Numbered from the stretch's first letter, positions 8,826 to 18,633 are shown. The stretch is 64,000 bases of DNA from Flavobacterium sp. (GCA_012837155.1 CP051546.1:1777075-1841074); one strand, 5' to 3'. The notes: generated by a model from the letters alone, not told the origin. A program made the numbers and translations.

Positions 8826-11090
8826 TTATTCTCTTTTAAACGGTATTTTTTGACCGTCGCTTAACATCATATTGAAACCACTTTTGTCTTCGTTAAATTC
8901 GAATTTTAGCCCCGCAGCTTCGGATTGGAAAGTGTTGTTGGCGATTAATTCTACTGTGAATTTAGGGTAGTTTGTGATTTCTACGTTGATGATTCCTCGT
9001 CTTTTTGAAAATACAATTTTTATAGGAGCATTTCTATTAGAAAATGTACCTAAATACCCATTCAAATTGATGTCTTTTTCAATAATTCCGGTAGCTGAAG
9101 TCCAACTATTGTTCGATTCATTGTTGTCTGGAAAAACATGGTCTGGATCAAGGGTAATACTTTCAATTTCTTCGGTAGAATTATATTTGAATGACCATTC
9201 TTTATTTCTTTGCCAGATTTCTACTGGTAATTTCGTACGAGTAATATTTCCGTTTTTTGTTTTTACTTCCAAAATAACAGGCATAGCCATTTTTTCGAAA
9301 TTTGCTATCGTAATATAAGCGCCTAATTTAGGGTCATTACCTACATATTTTATCGAATTTATGCCTTGATCTAACTGCCAATTATTGATAAACCAGCCTC
9401 GCCAAAACCAACTCAAGTCTTCGCCAGAAACATTTTCTATGGTTCTAAAAAAATCGTCAGGTGTAGGATGTTTATACGCCCAGCGTTCTACATAGGTGCG
9501 AAAAGCCAAATCGAAACGTTCTGGCCCTAGAATTTGTTCGCGCAACATCACTAATCCAGCACTTGGTTTTGAATACCCTAGAAGACCAATACTTGCTTCC
9601 TTCATATTATCAGGAGAGCTCATAATGGTTTCAAGATTTGGATTAGTATATTTTTTTGTTTCCTTATGCAAATCTTCAGGTTTGTCTTTGTATTCTCCAT
9701 TGTTAAAATCGATAGAACTTAAGGAATTGATAAAAGTATTGAAGCCTTCATCCATCCAAGCATATAGGCGTTCGTTTGAGCCTACTATCATTGGAAACCA
9801 ATTGTGACCAAATTCATGATCTGTAACGCCCCATAGACTCTCTTTTTTGCTTTTATAATCGCAAAATACGATTCCAGGATATTCCATTCCGCCTACAATT
9901 CCAGCTACATTTGTCGCAGCAGGGTAAGAATATTCAAACCATCTTTTTGAATAATTTTCAATTGCACCTTTAGTATATTCAGTTGAACGAGACCAAGCAT
10001 CATTGCCCGCACTTTCGATTGGGTAAGCAGAAATAGCCATCGATTTTTTTCCACTTGGCAAATTAATTCTTGCCGCATCTAAGATAAAGGCAGCTGAGGA
10101 TGCCCAAGAAGCATCACGAGCGTTTTTTAGCTTATAATGCCAAGTTTTAAAAGTAGTTGTGGGTGTATTTGCCGCGGTAGCAACTTCCTCGGCGGAACGA
10201 ATTATAACCGTTTTATCGCTTTGTGTGGCTGCGGAAAAACGTTTTTGTTGTTCGGCGGTAAGTACTTCGGATGAATTTACTAATTCGCCAGAGCAAACTA
10301 CAATTTGGTTTGAAGGAACTGTAATATTCATATCAAAATCTCCATATTCTAAGTAAAATTCTGAAGCACCTAAATATGGATTTGTGTTCCATCCTCTTAT
10401 GTCATCATACACACACATCCTTGGATACCATTGTGCGATGGTAAAAATTTTGCCGTTTTTTGTACCCAAAACCCCCATTCGATCGGAGCCTTCGTTTGGA
10501 GAAATAAAAGAATATTCCACTTTAATTTTGACTATTCCTCCGTTAGATTTTAAAATCTGAGGAAGAAAAACTTGCATTCGGGTATCGCTAATGCTATATT
10601 TAGCTTCAGTTTCTACCAATTTTCCTTTAATGGTTTCGATGATTTTAACCGATTTTATTTTATCTCCTCCATCAAAAATTTGACCTTGAGCGCCATTGCG
10701 ACTTCCTGCGATGGGAATTATGGCATTTCCTCGGGAATCAGATTTGAATAAATTTTGATCCAAATACATCCAAACAAAGGACATTTTATCAGGACTATTA
10801 TTAGTGTAAGTAACAATTCCTGTCCCCGAAATTTCATTTTTCGCCTCATCTAATTTTGCCGTCAGTTGGTAGTCGGCTCTGTTTTGCCAATAATCAACTC
10901 CAGGTTGACCGCTTGCAGAACGTGTAGTTGTTGCATCTTTTGTATAAAAAGACGGGCCAAAAGCATTGTGATAATCATAATTTGAAACTTGTCGATTTAC
11001 CGTAGGTGCAGGGGATTGTTGTGACCATGTGGTTGTAATTCCAAGTAATAAAGTCAGTTGTAGAATGACTTTGAAGAAATTGTTTTTCAT
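8826..11090 (-). CDS. Secreted M1 family zinc metallopeptidase (aminopeptidase N-like)
   Basis: 754 residues with an N-terminal signal peptide (hydrophobic [15 protein letters not shown]). The zinc site HEFGH is near residue 423, followed by the second ligand in WMDEGFNTF about 20 residues later, the HExxH-x18-E pattern of M1 enzymes. GGMEYPG before it matches the exopeptidase GAMEN-type substrate loop in altered form (GGMEY). An immunoglobulin-like C-terminal region follows. It is likely periplasmic and acts on peptides. It is a single-gene unit with its own terminator. Confidence 0.92.
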   Translation of the reverse strand: MKNNFFKVILQLTLLLGITTTWSQQSPAPTVNRQVSNYDYHNAFGPSFYTKDATTTRSASGQPGVDYWQNRADYQLTAKLDEAKNEISGTGIVTYTNNSPDKMSFVWMYLDQNLFKSDSRGNAIIPIAGSRNGAQGQIFDGGDKIKSVKIIETIKGKLVETEAKYSISDTRMQVFLPQILKSNGGIVKIKVEYSFISPNEGSDRMGVLGTKNGKIFTIAQWYPRMCVYDDIRGWNTNPYLGASEFYLEYGDFDMNITVPSNQIVVCSGELVNSSEVLTAEQQKRFSAATQSDKTVIIRSAEEVATAANTPTTTFKTWHYKLKNARDASWASSAAFILDAARINLPSGKKSMAISAYPIESAGNDAWSRSTEYTKGAIENYSKRWFEYSYPAATNVAGIVGGMEYPGIVFCDYKSKKESLWGVTDHEFGHNWFPMIVGSNERLYAWMDEGFNTFINSLSSIDFNNGEYKDKPEDLHKETKKYTNPNLETIMSSPDNMKEASIGLLGYSKPSAGLVMLREQILGPERFDLAFRTYVERWAYKHPTPDDFFRTIENVSGEDLSWFWRGWFINNWQLDQGINSIKYVGNDPKLGAYITIANFEKMAMPVILEVKTKNGNITRTKLPVEIWQRNKEWSFKYNSTEEIESITLDPDHVFPDNNESNNSWTSATGIIEKDINLNGYLGTFSNRNAPIKIVFSKRRGIINVEITNYPKFTVELIANNTFQSEAAGLKFEFNEDKSGFNMMLSDGQKIPFKRE

Positions 11091-11217
11091 TTTATACGAG
11101 TTTATTTGGCAAATTAATAAAAAATAAACGTAGGAATAAATATAAATTTAAAATTTTGATTAAAAATTATCAAATTTGTAATTGGTATCTTTTTAAATTA
11201 AAACCCAAAACATCAAA

Positions 11218-11775
11218 ATGATAAACTTAAATTTTACTCCATTTCCTATTCTTGAAACTGAGCGCTTGCTATTAAGATGCGTCGCAAAGGAAGATGTTGA
11301 CGAAATATTTGCTCTTAGGTCAAATAAAGAAACAATGAAATACATTCCTAGACCATTGCTAAAAAGCAAGGAAGATGCTCTTGAGCATATTGCAATGATT
11401 GTCGAAAAAATCGAAAATAATGAAGGAATAAACTGGGCAATTACCTTAAAAGGTAGTTCCAAATTAATTGGAATTATTGGGCATTACAGAATACAACCAG
11501 AGCATTATCGGGCAGAAATTGGCTATATGTTGCTTCCTGAGTATCGGGGAAAAGGCATTGCGACAGAGGCAATAAGCAAAGTTGTACAGTATGGTTTCGA
11601 AATAATGAAACTACATTCTATTGAAGCAATTATAGATCCTGGTAATTTGGTTTCAGCAAAAGTATTAGAAAATAATGGTTTTGTTAAAGAAGCTCATCTA
11701 AGAGAAAACGAATATTTTGATAGTCGTTTTTGGGATACCGTAATTTACTCTATTCTGAGCAATAGTAAGTTTTAG
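11218..11775 (+). CDS. GNAT family N-acetyltransferase (RimJ/RimL type)
   Basis: 185 residues. The start FPILETERLLLRCV and the acetyl-CoA binding segment GYMLLPEYRGKGIATEAI (about 100-118) are typical of RimJ/RimL-like acetyltransferases, which modify protein N-termini or small molecules. The late segment SAKVLENNGFVKEA is the usual GNAT motif B. It is divergent from the M1 peptidase gene, with a 127-base shared upstream region. Specific substrate unknown. Confidence 0.9.
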   Translation: MINLNFTPFPILETERLLLRCVAKEDVDEIFALRSNKETMKYIPRPLLKSKEDALEHIAMIVEKIENNEGINWAITLKGSSKLIGIIGHYRIQPEHYRAEIGYMLLPEYRGKGIATEAISKVVQYGFEIMKLHSIEAIIDPGNLVSAKVLENNGFVKEAHLRENEYFDSRFWDTVIYSILSNSKF

Positions 11776-11834
11776 TTTTGTTTTAGGGGTAGTAATTTAA
11801 CTATAAAATAACAAAATTTCCCATTCGTTAGCTG

Positions 11835-11842
11835 TATATTTG
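11835..11842 (+). promoter_or_regulatory. -7 box (TATATTTG) for the DUF3575 gene
   Basis: It matches the Bacteroidota TAnnTTTG motif and lies 38 bases before the ATG at 11881. Confidence 0.55.
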
Positions 11843-11880
11843 CCGCCGTTGTTATTTAAAAATACTTAAAAAAAAATTAG

Positions 11881-12432
11881 ATGAAAAAATTACTTGTTTT
11901 AACTATCCTTTTATTTTCTATTCAATCTCAAAGCCAAACCTATGTAAAAGCCAATGCCTTAACAACTTTGCTAACCATTCCGAATGTGGGAATTGAAACT
12001 AGTATCGGAAAAAAAACCACTTTTCAATTTGATGTTTTGGCCTCTTTATGGAAATCTGTAAAAGGAAACCCTATGCAATTTTACGTTTTAATTCCTGAAT
12101 TTAGGTATCATTTTCATGAGAAGTATAATGGATTCTATGTCGGAGGGCATATTGGAGCTACTTTTTTTAATTTTCAAAAATGGAATTATTTGAATACTAA
12201 TTTATACGAAAAAGGCTTAGGATATGTAATGGGAGTAACCATAGGGTATCAAAAAAAGATAAATGATCGATTTCTTTTAGATTGTTTTTTAGGAGGAGGA
12301 AATCAGCAAGGATTTTATAAAGGATACTTTATTGGTACAGATACCCGTTACGAAGGAGCAGAACATTACAATAAAAGCGGCGAATGGTTGCCTTACAGAG
12401 GTGGAGTTATGGTTTCGTACCGCATCAATTAA
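11881..12432 (+). CDS. DUF3575-like outer membrane beta-barrel protein
   Basis: 183 residues with a signal peptide (LLVLTILLFSIQSQSQ). Short amphipathic strands, many aromatic residues and Gly-containing turns (FYVGGHIGATFFNF) fit a small 8-strand outer membrane barrel, and the pattern matches DUF3575 proteins of Bacteroidota. The C-terminus ends in a strand with Tyr and Arg (MVSYRIN), as in many outer membrane proteins. It has its own promoter and converges on the VF530 gene 7 bases later. Function unknown. Confidence 0.8.
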   Translation: MKKLLVLTILLFSIQSQSQTYVKANALTTLLTIPNVGIETSIGKKTTFQFDVLASLWKSVKGNPMQFYVLIPEFRYHFHEKYNGFYVGGHIGATFFNFQKWNYLNTNLYEKGLGYVMGVTIGYQKKINDRFLLDCFLGGGNQQGFYKGYFIGTDTRYEGAEHYNKSGEWLPYRGGVMVSYRIN

Positions 12433-12439
12433 GGTAAAG

Positions 12440-12658
12440 TTAAAACTTTGTGGAAATGTATAATTTTTCCACTTTTTTTCTTGCCCAATCTGTTTTTCGT
12501 AAAAAAGCCAGACTTGATTTTACACTAGGGTTATCTGTAAAACATTTTATCTTTATTAATTCGCCAAGAGTATCAAAACCGTAGTGATTGACTAGTTGTT
12601 CGATTATTTTTTGGAGTGTAATTCCGTGGAGAGGGTCTTTTGATTGTGATTTTTCCAT
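12440..12658 (-). CDS. VF530 family small DNA-binding protein (DUF2132)
   Basis: 72 residues. DPLHGITLQKIIEQLVNHYGFDTLGELI followed by CFTDNPSVKSSLAFLRKTDWARKKVE is the hallmark of the VF530 family, whose structure suggests double-stranded DNA binding. The real role is not established. It is convergent with the DUF3575 gene and divergent from smpB, with only 69 bases to the smpB start. Confidence 0.88.
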   Translation of the reverse strand: MEKSQSKDPLHGITLQKIIEQLVNHYGFDTLGELIKIKCFTDNPSVKSSLAFLRKTDWARKKVEKLYISTKF

Positions 12659-12712
12659 TTGGCAAATTTAAATCAATTTTAAATAACTATTGGCATTTCG
12701 TTGTTTTGTTCC

Positions 12713-12720
12713 TACATTTG
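12713..12720 (+). promoter_or_regulatory. -7 box (TACATTTG) of smpB
   Basis: It matches TAnnTTTG and ends 7 bases before the smpB ATG at 12728. This excludes the upstream TTG at 12701 as start and implies a very short 5' leader. Confidence 0.6.
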
Positions 12721-12727
12721 CATTCAG

Positions 12728-13181
12728 ATGCTAAAAACAGTCAACATACTTAACAAACGAGCCCGTTTTGATTATGAAATAATCGAAAAATTTACCGCAG
12801 GCATTGTTTTGGCTGGAACCGAGATTAAATCCATACGTTTAGGAAAGGCTAATATTACCGAAAGTTTTTGCGAATTTAGTGGAAATGAGCTTTTTGCAAT
12901 TAATACTTACATAGAAGAATATACTTTTGGAAATCAATTTAATCATAAAGCCAGAAGCGAACGCAAACTTTTGCTAAACAAAAGAGAGTTAAAAGGCTTG
13001 TCAAGAAGTGTTCAAGCTAAAGGTTTGACTATTGTTCCTTTAAAATTGTTTACCAATGAAAAAGGAATGGCAAAACTTGAGATTGGACTTTGTAGAGGAA
13101 AAAAAAACTTACGATAAACGGGAATCCCTAAAAGAACAGGACACTAAAAGAGATCTTGACAGAATAAAAAAAGCCTTTTAG
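12728..13181 (+). CDS. smpB: SsrA-binding protein SmpB, with an apparent frameshift near the C-terminus
   Basis: SmpB binds tmRNA and carries it to stalled ribosomes. From ATG 12728 the protein begins MLKTVNILNKRARFDYEII, with GTEIKSIRLGKANI and the KARSERKLLLNKREL block, all characteristic. A run of nine A at about 13099-13107 shifts the frame and gives a false stop at 13115. With eight A the frame continues to the normal end (KKTYDKRESLKEQDTKRDLDRI...) and stops at 13179-13181, for about 150 residues. Probably a sequencing indel. No ssrA gene was recognised nearby. Confidence 0.93.
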
Positions 13182-13222
13182 ATTATAAAAAAGCCTTTTT
13201 TTTACTTTAAAAACCAACGATA

Positions 13223-13410
13223 CTACCGTTTGAAAAATATTTTTATCATAAACAAAATCGAGATAAAAAGAATAAACGCAATCAAAATTTTGTAATTTCC
13301 TTTATAAAAAAATGATGCAGCTTAGCATCTTTTCTATAGGCATAAATCATTGCAAAAACAAAAGCAATAAAAAAACAGCCCGCAAATAGTAATTGTCCTT
13401 GACTAAACAT
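13223..13410 (-). CDS. Small two-helix membrane protein, with an apparent frameshift
   Basis: About 62 residues, too short for a routine ORF search and broken by an indel. It starts MFSQGQLLFAGCFFIAFVF (first membrane helix), then a basic loop YAYRKDAKLHHFF. After one base is restored in the A run 13306-13312 it continues YKGNYKILIAFILFISILF (second helix) and ends FFKR. The coherent two-helix reading on both sides of the homopolymer supports a real gene. It is divergent from the MazG-like gene. Function unknown. Confidence 0.6.
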
Positions 13411-13492
13411 AGTTTGAAATATTTTGGTCAAATTTAGGGATTTGTTTAGGAAAAGTTACTAATTTGCCCTTTCAATTTAATCAAATAAAATT

Positions 13493-13882
13493 ATGCAAAA
13501 ACAGATTAACGCGGTCAAGGAATTTCATACGGCATTCATTATCGGTCACAGTGAAACTCCAATCGCTGATTTAGGCGAAGCAAAAAGAACCCTTCGTTAC
13601 AATTTGATGAAAGAAGAAAACGAAGAATACCTTGAGGCAGTACAAAATAATGATTTAATAGAAATCGCCGATGCATTAGGCGATATGATGTATATTCTTT
13701 GCGGAACTATTATTGAACACGGGTTGCAACATAAAATCGAAGCGATTTTCGATGAAATTCAACGCTCTAATATGAGTAAATTAGGCGAAGATGGAAAGCC
13801 AATTTATCGCGAAGATGGAAAAGTGATGAAAGGACCAAATTATTTTAAACCTGATTTTTCGAAAATACTTGAAGGAAAATAG
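13493..13882 (+). CDS. MazG-like / PRA-PH type nucleotide pyrophosphohydrolase
   Basis: 129 residues. KEENEEYLEA (about 42-51) and EIADALGDMMYIL (about 61-73) form the EExxE...ExxD metal-binding pattern of all-alpha NTP pyrophosphatases. The overall fold and the SNMSKLGEDGKPIYREDGKVMKG tail match the phosphoribosyl-ATP pyrophosphohydrolase-like branch. It probably hydrolyses a (d)NTP to the monophosphate, perhaps for nucleotide pool cleaning. No his genes are nearby, so a role in histidine synthesis is unlikely. Confidence 0.85.
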   Translation: MQKQINAVKEFHTAFIIGHSETPIADLGEAKRTLRYNLMKEENEEYLEAVQNNDLIEIADALGDMMYILCGTIIEHGLQHKIEAIFDEIQRSNMSKLGEDGKPIYREDGKVMKGPNYFKPDFSKILEGK

Positions 13883-13920
13883 CAAGTTTAGAAAGGTAAT
13901 TATACAGTTTGATAGCTACA

Positions 13921-13965
13921 AAAAAGCAGTTTAAAAGAAATCATCTTTAAACTGCTTTAATATTT
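13921..13965. terminator. Bidirectional terminator between the MazG-like gene and ilvE
   Basis: A 13-bp stem (13923-13935 with 13946-13958, core AGCAGTTTAAA) between two convergent genes, with A/T runs at both ends. Confidence 0.8.
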
Positions 13966-13987
13966 TGATTTTGCTCTAACTTACAAT

Positions 13988-15054
13988 CTAAATCTTAACT
14001 GTCCAGCCAAAAGTGTCTTCGGCGAGTTTATGTTGGATGTTAGTCAATTTGTCTTTGAGTTGTAGCGCAATTGAATTTTCTAACTTAGGTAATTCATAAT
14101 AAACATCTTGGTATGAAAATCCAATAATCGGATTAACAACAGCAGCCGTTCCCGCTCCAAAAATTTCTTTTAAACTACCATTTTTAGCACTTTCAACAAG
14201 TTCAGCTACTAAAATAGGACGAACCACGACTTCAATATTTTCTCTTTTGGCCATATCGATAAGGCTTTTTCGAGTTACACCATCAAGAATTCGCTCGCTA
14301 GTAGGAGCGGTATAAAGGGTGTCGTTTATTCTAAAAAATACGTTCATGGTACCCGCTTCTTCAAGTTTGGTATGTGTTGCATCGTCTGTCCAAATCACTT
14401 GTTGAAAACCAGCTTTGTTTGCTAAATTAGTTGGATAAAATTGCGCAGCATAATTTCCCCCAGCCTTTGCAGCTCCAATACCACCGTTTGCGGCTCTACT
14501 AAAGTGCTCTGCAATTAATACCTTTACTTCGCCTGAATAATAGGATTTTGCAGGAGATAAAATAATCATAAATTTATAATCTTCAGACGGATTTGCAATT
14601 ACTCCAGTTCCAGTAGCAATCATAAAAGGTCTGATATACATGGTATTTCCTTTTCCTTTTTTTACCCATGCTTCATCTAATTGTAGCAATTGTGTCAAGC
14701 CATCCATGAAGATTTCTTCAGGAACTTCGACCATTGCCATTCTTCTTGCTGAACTATTGAATCGTTTGATGTTTTCGTCAGGTCTAAATAACCAAAGATC
14801 ATTGTTGTCATCTTTGTAGGCTTTCATACCTTCAAAAATCGCTTGACCATAATGAAAAACTTTTGCTGATGGATCTAATAAAAAGGAGCATAAGGCTTAA
14901 TAATTGGTGTTTGCCATTCGCCATTTGTAAAATCGCACTCGAATAAATGATCTGTAAAAACTTCGCCAAAATGTAAATTATCAAAATCCACCTCATTTAT
15001 TTTTGAAGTTGCTGCTTTTATTATTTCAATTTTGTTGGTTTGTGTCGTACCCAT
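13988..15054 (-). CDS. ilvE: Branched-chain amino acid aminotransferase, with an apparent frameshift
   Basis: PLP enzyme for the last step of Leu, Ile and Val synthesis. From ATG 15054 the frame reads MGTTQTNKIEII... to PYAPF and stops. The rest (MKAYKDDNNDLWLFRPDEN...) is in another frame to 13988. One base added to the five-A run 14880-14884 gives [28 protein letters not shown], as in this family. The PLP lysine is in GIGAAKAGGNYA. Total about 355 residues, the usual length. Likely a homopolymer sequencing indel. Confidence 0.92.
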
Positions 15055-15299
15055 AATCTGTTATTATATTTAAAATATATTTTTATAATGACTCTCTAAA
15101 AAAAAATGAGATAAAATCCGAATTTATATTTTGCAAAATTAAATAAAAATAAGCAAAATCCTTGTCAAAAAAGCATTAATTATAACATTTAACTGAGATT
15201 CATTTATATTCTAAAAATAGTATAAAAAGTAGAGATAATTTTATGAAATTTACAAAAATATTCAATTTTCTGCGGGCTAAATTTAGATTTGTTTTTAAT

Positions 15300-15307
15300 T
15301 ACATTTG
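15300..15307 (+). promoter_or_regulatory. -7 box (TACATTTG) of the MnmC-like gene
   Basis: It matches TAnnTTTG and lies 45 bases before the TTG start at 15352. Apart from this box I see no gene or strong structure in 15055-15351. Confidence 0.5.
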
Positions 15308-15351
15308 ACCTGCATATAAAATTTTACAAATAAATAACACCAAAGTTTATT

Positions 15352-16014
15352 TTGAAGAGAGAAATAATTCAAACGCTTGATGGTTCTACAACCATTCATA
15401 TTAAAGAATGGGACGAATGTTATCATTCAAGATTTGGAGCCATCCAAGAAGCCCAACATGTTTTTATCAAAAACGGACTTTCCTTTTTTGAAAACAAAGC
15501 CATTTCTATTTTAGAAATTGGTTTTGGAACAGGTTTGAATGCATTTATTACTTTTTTGGAGTCTCAAAAAAGGCACCAAAAAATAGATTATGTTGGAGTA
15601 GAAGCGTATCCCATTTCAGTAGAAGAAGTTGGCTTGATGAATTATGTTTCGGCATTGAATGCTGAAAAGGAAGAGGCTATTTTTAAAAAAATGCACGAAT
15701 GTATTTGGGAAAAATCAATTGTTTTGCGGGATGACTTTTTATTCACAAAAAGGAAACAATTTTTTGAAGAAATCAATGATTTTGATGCATTTGATTTGAT
15801 TTATTTTGACGCTTTTGGATATGATGTTCAACCTGAATTGTGGAGTACGGCGATTTTTAAAAAAATGTATAATGCCTTAAAAACTGACGGAATGTTAGTT
15901 ACGTATGCTGCGCGAGGGGTTGTAAAAAGGAGTATGCAAGTAGTGGGTTTTACTGTCGAAAAACTTGAAGGACCTCCCGGAAAGCGCGAAATGTTTAGAG
16001 CCAAAAAAAAATGA
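15352..16014 (+). CDS. MnmC-like tRNA 5-methylaminomethyl-2-thiouridine methyltransferase domain protein
   Basis: 220 residues from a TTG start, as no ATG fits before the conserved region. ILEIGFGTGLNAF (about 57-69) is the SAM-binding loop. FDLIYFDAFGYDVQPELWS (about 145-163) matches the active-site segment of the MnmC methylase domain (DUF752/Methyltransf_30), and GPPGKREMFRA near the end is also conserved. The protein has only the methylase half of E. coli MnmC; the FAD oxidase half is absent, as is common in Bacteroidota. It would complete the mnm5s2U wobble modification in tRNA. Confidence 0.88.
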   Translation: MKREIIQTLDGSTTIHIKEWDECYHSRFGAIQEAQHVFIKNGLSFFENKAISILEIGFGTGLNAFITFLESQKRHQKIDYVGVEAYPISVEEVGLMNYVSALNAEKEEAIFKKMHECIWEKSIVLRDDFLFTKRKQFFEEINDFDAFDLIYFDAFGYDVQPELWSTAIFKKMYNALKTDGMLVTYAARGVVKRSMQVVGFTVEKLEGPPGKREMFRAKKK

Positions 16015-16140
16015 TGTTTTATTTATTTTAGGATACAATAAAAAGCATAATTGTTCGTTAAATGAATATACATCATAAAAAAAATGCTTATTTTTACACT
16101 ACTAAAATCAGTAATTAACCTTTTAAACCTCTAAATAAGT

Positions 16141-16338
16141 ATGTCGAAAGTAATGTTTGATTACACAAAATCAATACTCGAGAGAGTAAGTTTTGACCCA
16201 GTACTTTTTTGCAAAGAATTAGAAAAAGCTATTAAATCACTATTACCTTATGAAATGGAACAATTGAAAGAGTGGCTTTTAAGTTTTATAATAGAAAAGC
16301 CAGAACTAAAACAATGTTTATTAATTGTAAATAACTAG
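16141..16338 (+). CDS. Small conserved hypothetical protein
   Basis: 65 residues, acidic and helical (FDYTKSILERVSFDPVLFCKELEKAI...). I recall similar short proteins in Flavobacteriia but know no function. It stands alone, with a clear terminator directly after its stop codon, which supports it as a real gene. No membrane segment or signal peptide is seen. Confidence 0.75.
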   Translation: MSKVMFDYTKSILERVSFDPVLFCKELEKAIKSLLPYEMEQLKEWLLSFIIEKPELKQCLLIVNN

Positions 16339-16342
16339 ATAC

Positions 16343-16371
16343 AAAAAGAACCAATTTTGGTTCTTTTTTTT
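16343..16371 (+). terminator. Terminator after the small hypothetical gene
   Basis: A stem AAAAGAACCA paired with TGGTTCTTTT and followed by a T run. It also lies 5 bases downstream of the convergent oxyR stop and may serve both genes. Confidence 0.8.
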
Positions 16372-16375
16372 TGTT

Positions 16376-17317
16376 CTACTTTTTTGGGAGTGGACTTATG
16401 ATTTGGACATTCTGAAAAGTAATAGCTCCTTTGACAATTCCTGAAATGGTATTTCTAAGGGCATCAATAATATGAATTTTTAATTCACTTTTCGGATAAA
16501 TTAAACTGACCTCACGAGCTGGTTTTGGCTCTTTGAAATGTCTTAATTTTTGCTGGTCTTTTTCTTTCAAATCTAAGCTGTGTAAATAGGGAAGCAGAGT
16601 TGTGCCTAGTCCTTCATCGGCTAATTTGATTAGGGTTTCGAAACTTCCACTTTCAAGTTGAAAATTAGAATCGAAAATGGCATTTTTATTTTTGCATAAA
16701 TTCAAAATTCCATCACGAAAACAGTGTCCATCTTGCAAAAGCAAAATATCGCCAAGGTTTAAATCGGAAATTTCTATTTCGTCTTTGTGCGAAATTTTAA
16801 AATTTTCAGGAACGTATGCCACGAATGGTTCAAAGTAAAGAACGATTTCCTTAATTTTCTCGTCTTCCAAAGGAGTTACCGCAATAGCAGCATCGAGATG
16901 ACCATTTTTTAAACGAAGAATGATTTCATTTGTATTTAGTTCTTCGATAATGAGTTTTACTTTTGGGTATTTTTTGATAAAATTATTCAAAAACATGGGT
17001 AAAAGTGTAGGCATAATCGTCGGAATAATTCCTAATCTAAACTCGCCTCCAATAAACCCTTTCTGATATTCTACGATGTCTTTTATTTTACCAGCCTCGG
17101 CAACAATATTTTTAGCTTGATTTACAATTTTTTGACCAATATCGGTAAGTTGGATTGGTTTTTTGCTTCTGTCAAAAATTAAAATATTGAGTTCTTCTTC
17201 TATTTTTTGAATTTGCATGCTCAATGTGGGTTGGGTAACAAAACATTTTTCTGCAGCAAGCGTAAAATTTTGGTATTCGGCAACAGCCAAAACATATTGA
17301 AGTTGAGTAATTGTCAT
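16376..17317 (-). CDS. oxyR: OxyR-type hydrogen peroxide sensor (LysR family)
   Basis: 313 residues. The N-terminal helix-turn-helix region is MTITQLQYVLAVAEYQNFTLAAEKCFVTQPTLSMQIQ in outline. The regulatory domain holds GHCFRDGILNLC, with two cysteines near residues 197 and 206. Spacing and context match the redox pair C199/C208 of E. coli OxyR (GHC-x8-C), so this is likely a true peroxide sensor and not a generic LysR protein. It is divergent from dps with 123 bases between, which fits direct control of dps. Confidence 0.92.
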   Translation of the reverse strand: MTITQLQYVLAVAEYQNFTLAAEKCFVTQPTLSMQIQKIEEELNILIFDRSKKPIQLTDIGQKIVNQAKNIVAEAGKIKDIVEYQKGFIGGEFRLGIIPTIMPTLLPMFLNNFIKKYPKVKLIIEELNTNEIILRLKNGHLDAAIAVTPLEDEKIKEIVLYFEPFVAYVPENFKISHKDEIEISDLNLGDILLLQDGHCFRDGILNLCKNKNAIFDSNFQLESGSFETLIKLADEGLGTTLLPYLHSLDLKEKDQQKLRHFKEPKPAREVSLIYPKSELKIHIIDALRNTISGIVKGAITFQNVQIISPLPKK

Positions 17318-17387
17318 GGTATAGTATTTTGTAATACAAATATAAAAACAATCAATTTAATTTATAGTGCAAGGAGGCGTTATTTTG

Positions 17388-17395
17388 TAAATTTG
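17388..17395 (+). promoter_or_regulatory. -7 box (TAAATTTG) of dps
   Basis: It matches TAnnTTTG, 45 bases before the dps ATG, in the oxyR-dps intergenic region where OxyR would be expected to bind. Confidence 0.55.
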
Positions 17396-17440
17396 AGCCC
17401 AATAAGATATTTTAAGCAATCAACGTAGAAACAATAAAAA

Positions 17441-17920
17441 ATGAAACTAAATAGTATTGGATTACCAAGTAAAGAAGCAGCAGTTTTAGCGGCTGAATTG
17501 AATATTTTGTTAGCAAATTTTCAGGTGTATTATCAAAATTTGCGTGGGTTGCATTGGAATATCCGTGGAAAACGTTTTTTTGATTTGCATCTAAAGTTTG
17601 AAGAACTTTATAATGATAGCCAAATAAAAATTGATTTGATTGCCGAGCGCGTTTTAACATTGGACGGAATTCCTCTTCACACTTTTGAAGATTATATGAA
17701 GTACAATAAACTCGAAATAGGAAAAAATATTCACAACGATGAAAAAGCAATAGAATTAATTGTTTCTTCCTTGTCAAAACTGCTCAGCATAGAGCGAGTT
17801 ATTCTCAAAAAATCAGGAGAAATGGAGGATGAAGGGACTAATTCTATGATGAGTGATTTTATTGTAGAGCAAGAAAAGACCATTTGGATGATGAAAGCTT
17901 GGCAGCAAGAAGAATTATAA
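17441..17920 (+). CDS. dps: Dps family ferritin-like DNA-protection protein
   Basis: 159 residues, usual Dps length. NLRGLHWNIRGKRFFDLHLKFEELYND (about 32-58) contains the His, Asp and Glu residues of the inter-subunit ferroxidase centre. The protein forms dodecamers that oxidise Fe(II) with peroxide and store iron, and it may bind DNA. Its position divergent from oxyR supports peroxide induction. Carbonic anhydrase follows after 71 bases but has its own -7 box. Confidence 0.95.
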   Translation: MKLNSIGLPSKEAAVLAAELNILLANFQVYYQNLRGLHWNIRGKRFFDLHLKFEELYNDSQIKIDLIAERVLTLDGIPLHTFEDYMKYNKLEIGKNIHNDEKAIELIVSSLSKLLSIERVILKKSGEMEDEGTNSMMSDFIVEQEKTIWMMKAWQQEEL

Positions 17921-17959
17921 AATCAAATCTTTTAGTGCTTAGATATTGATTATATTTTA

Positions 17960-17967
17960 TACTTTTG
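17960..17967 (+). promoter_or_regulatory. -7 box (TACTTTTG) of the carbonic anhydrase gene
   Basis: It matches TAnnTTTG and overlaps the TTG at 17965 that could be mistaken for a start codon. It supports the ATG at 17992 as the real start. Confidence 0.55.
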
Positions 17968-17991
17968 AGCAAACATAATCTGCGTTTGTTT

Positions 17992-18633
17992 ATGAGTGAT
18001 TTCTACAAAAAAATATTAGACAATAATAAGGAATGGGTTGAGTCTACACTAATTAATAATCCAAATTATTTCAAGGATTTAGCGAAAGGGCAATCGCCGC
18101 CGTTGTTGTGGATAGGTTGTTCTGATAGTAGGGTTCCTGCCAATGAAATCATTGGAGCAAAACCGGGAGAAGTTTTCGTGCATCGAAATATTGCCAATAT
18201 GGTAATACATTCTGATATGAACATGTTGAGTGTTTTAGATTATGCTGTCAATGTTTTAAAGGTAGAACACGTTATTGTTTGTGGCCATTATGGTTGTGGA
18301 GGTGTGAAAGCGGCAATGGGAAATGACTCCATAGGCATTATTGACAACTGGATTCGTCATATAAAGGACATATACCGTTTGCACAAAAAAGAGTTAGATT
18401 CTATTGAAGATGAAACAGAACGCTTCAATAAATTTATTGAATTTAATGTTATTGAGCAAGTTTTTGATTTAGCCAAAACCTCAATTGTGCAATCCGCATG
18501 GAAAAATGGGCAAGAATTATTTCTTCACGGTTGGGTTTATGGACTGAATTCGGGATTTGTTACAGATTTAAACGTAAATTTCAGTTCTGATGCTAACTTG
18601 GATGACGTTTATCAATTGAAATTTTTGAAATAA
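17992..18633 (+). CDS. can: Beta-class carbonic anhydrase
   Basis: 213 residues from ATG 17992 (MSDFYKKILDNNKEW). GCSDSRVPANEI carries the first zinc Cys and the Asp-Arg dyad, and GHYGCGGV carries the His and second Cys ligand. It interconverts CO2 and bicarbonate in the cytoplasm and supplies bicarbonate for carboxylation, including carbamoyl phosphate used in arginine and pyrimidine synthesis. It is convergent with the LETM1-like gene, with 9 bases between the stops. Confidence 0.95.
   Translation: MSDFYKKILDNNKEWVESTLINNPNYFKDLAKGQSPPLLWIGCSDSRVPANEIIGAKPGEVFVHRNIANMVIHSDMNMLSVLDYAVNVLKVEHVIVCGHYGCGGVKAAMGNDSIGIIDNWIRHIKDIYRLHKKELDSIEDETERFNKFIEFNVIEQVFDLAKTSIVQSAWKNGQELFLHGWVYGLNSGFVTDLNVNFSSDANLDDVYQLKFLK

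Noticed and set aside
17965-17991. TTG start for carbonic anhydrase
   Set aside because: It overlaps a TAnnTTTG -7 box; the ATG at 17992 begins the conserved protein.
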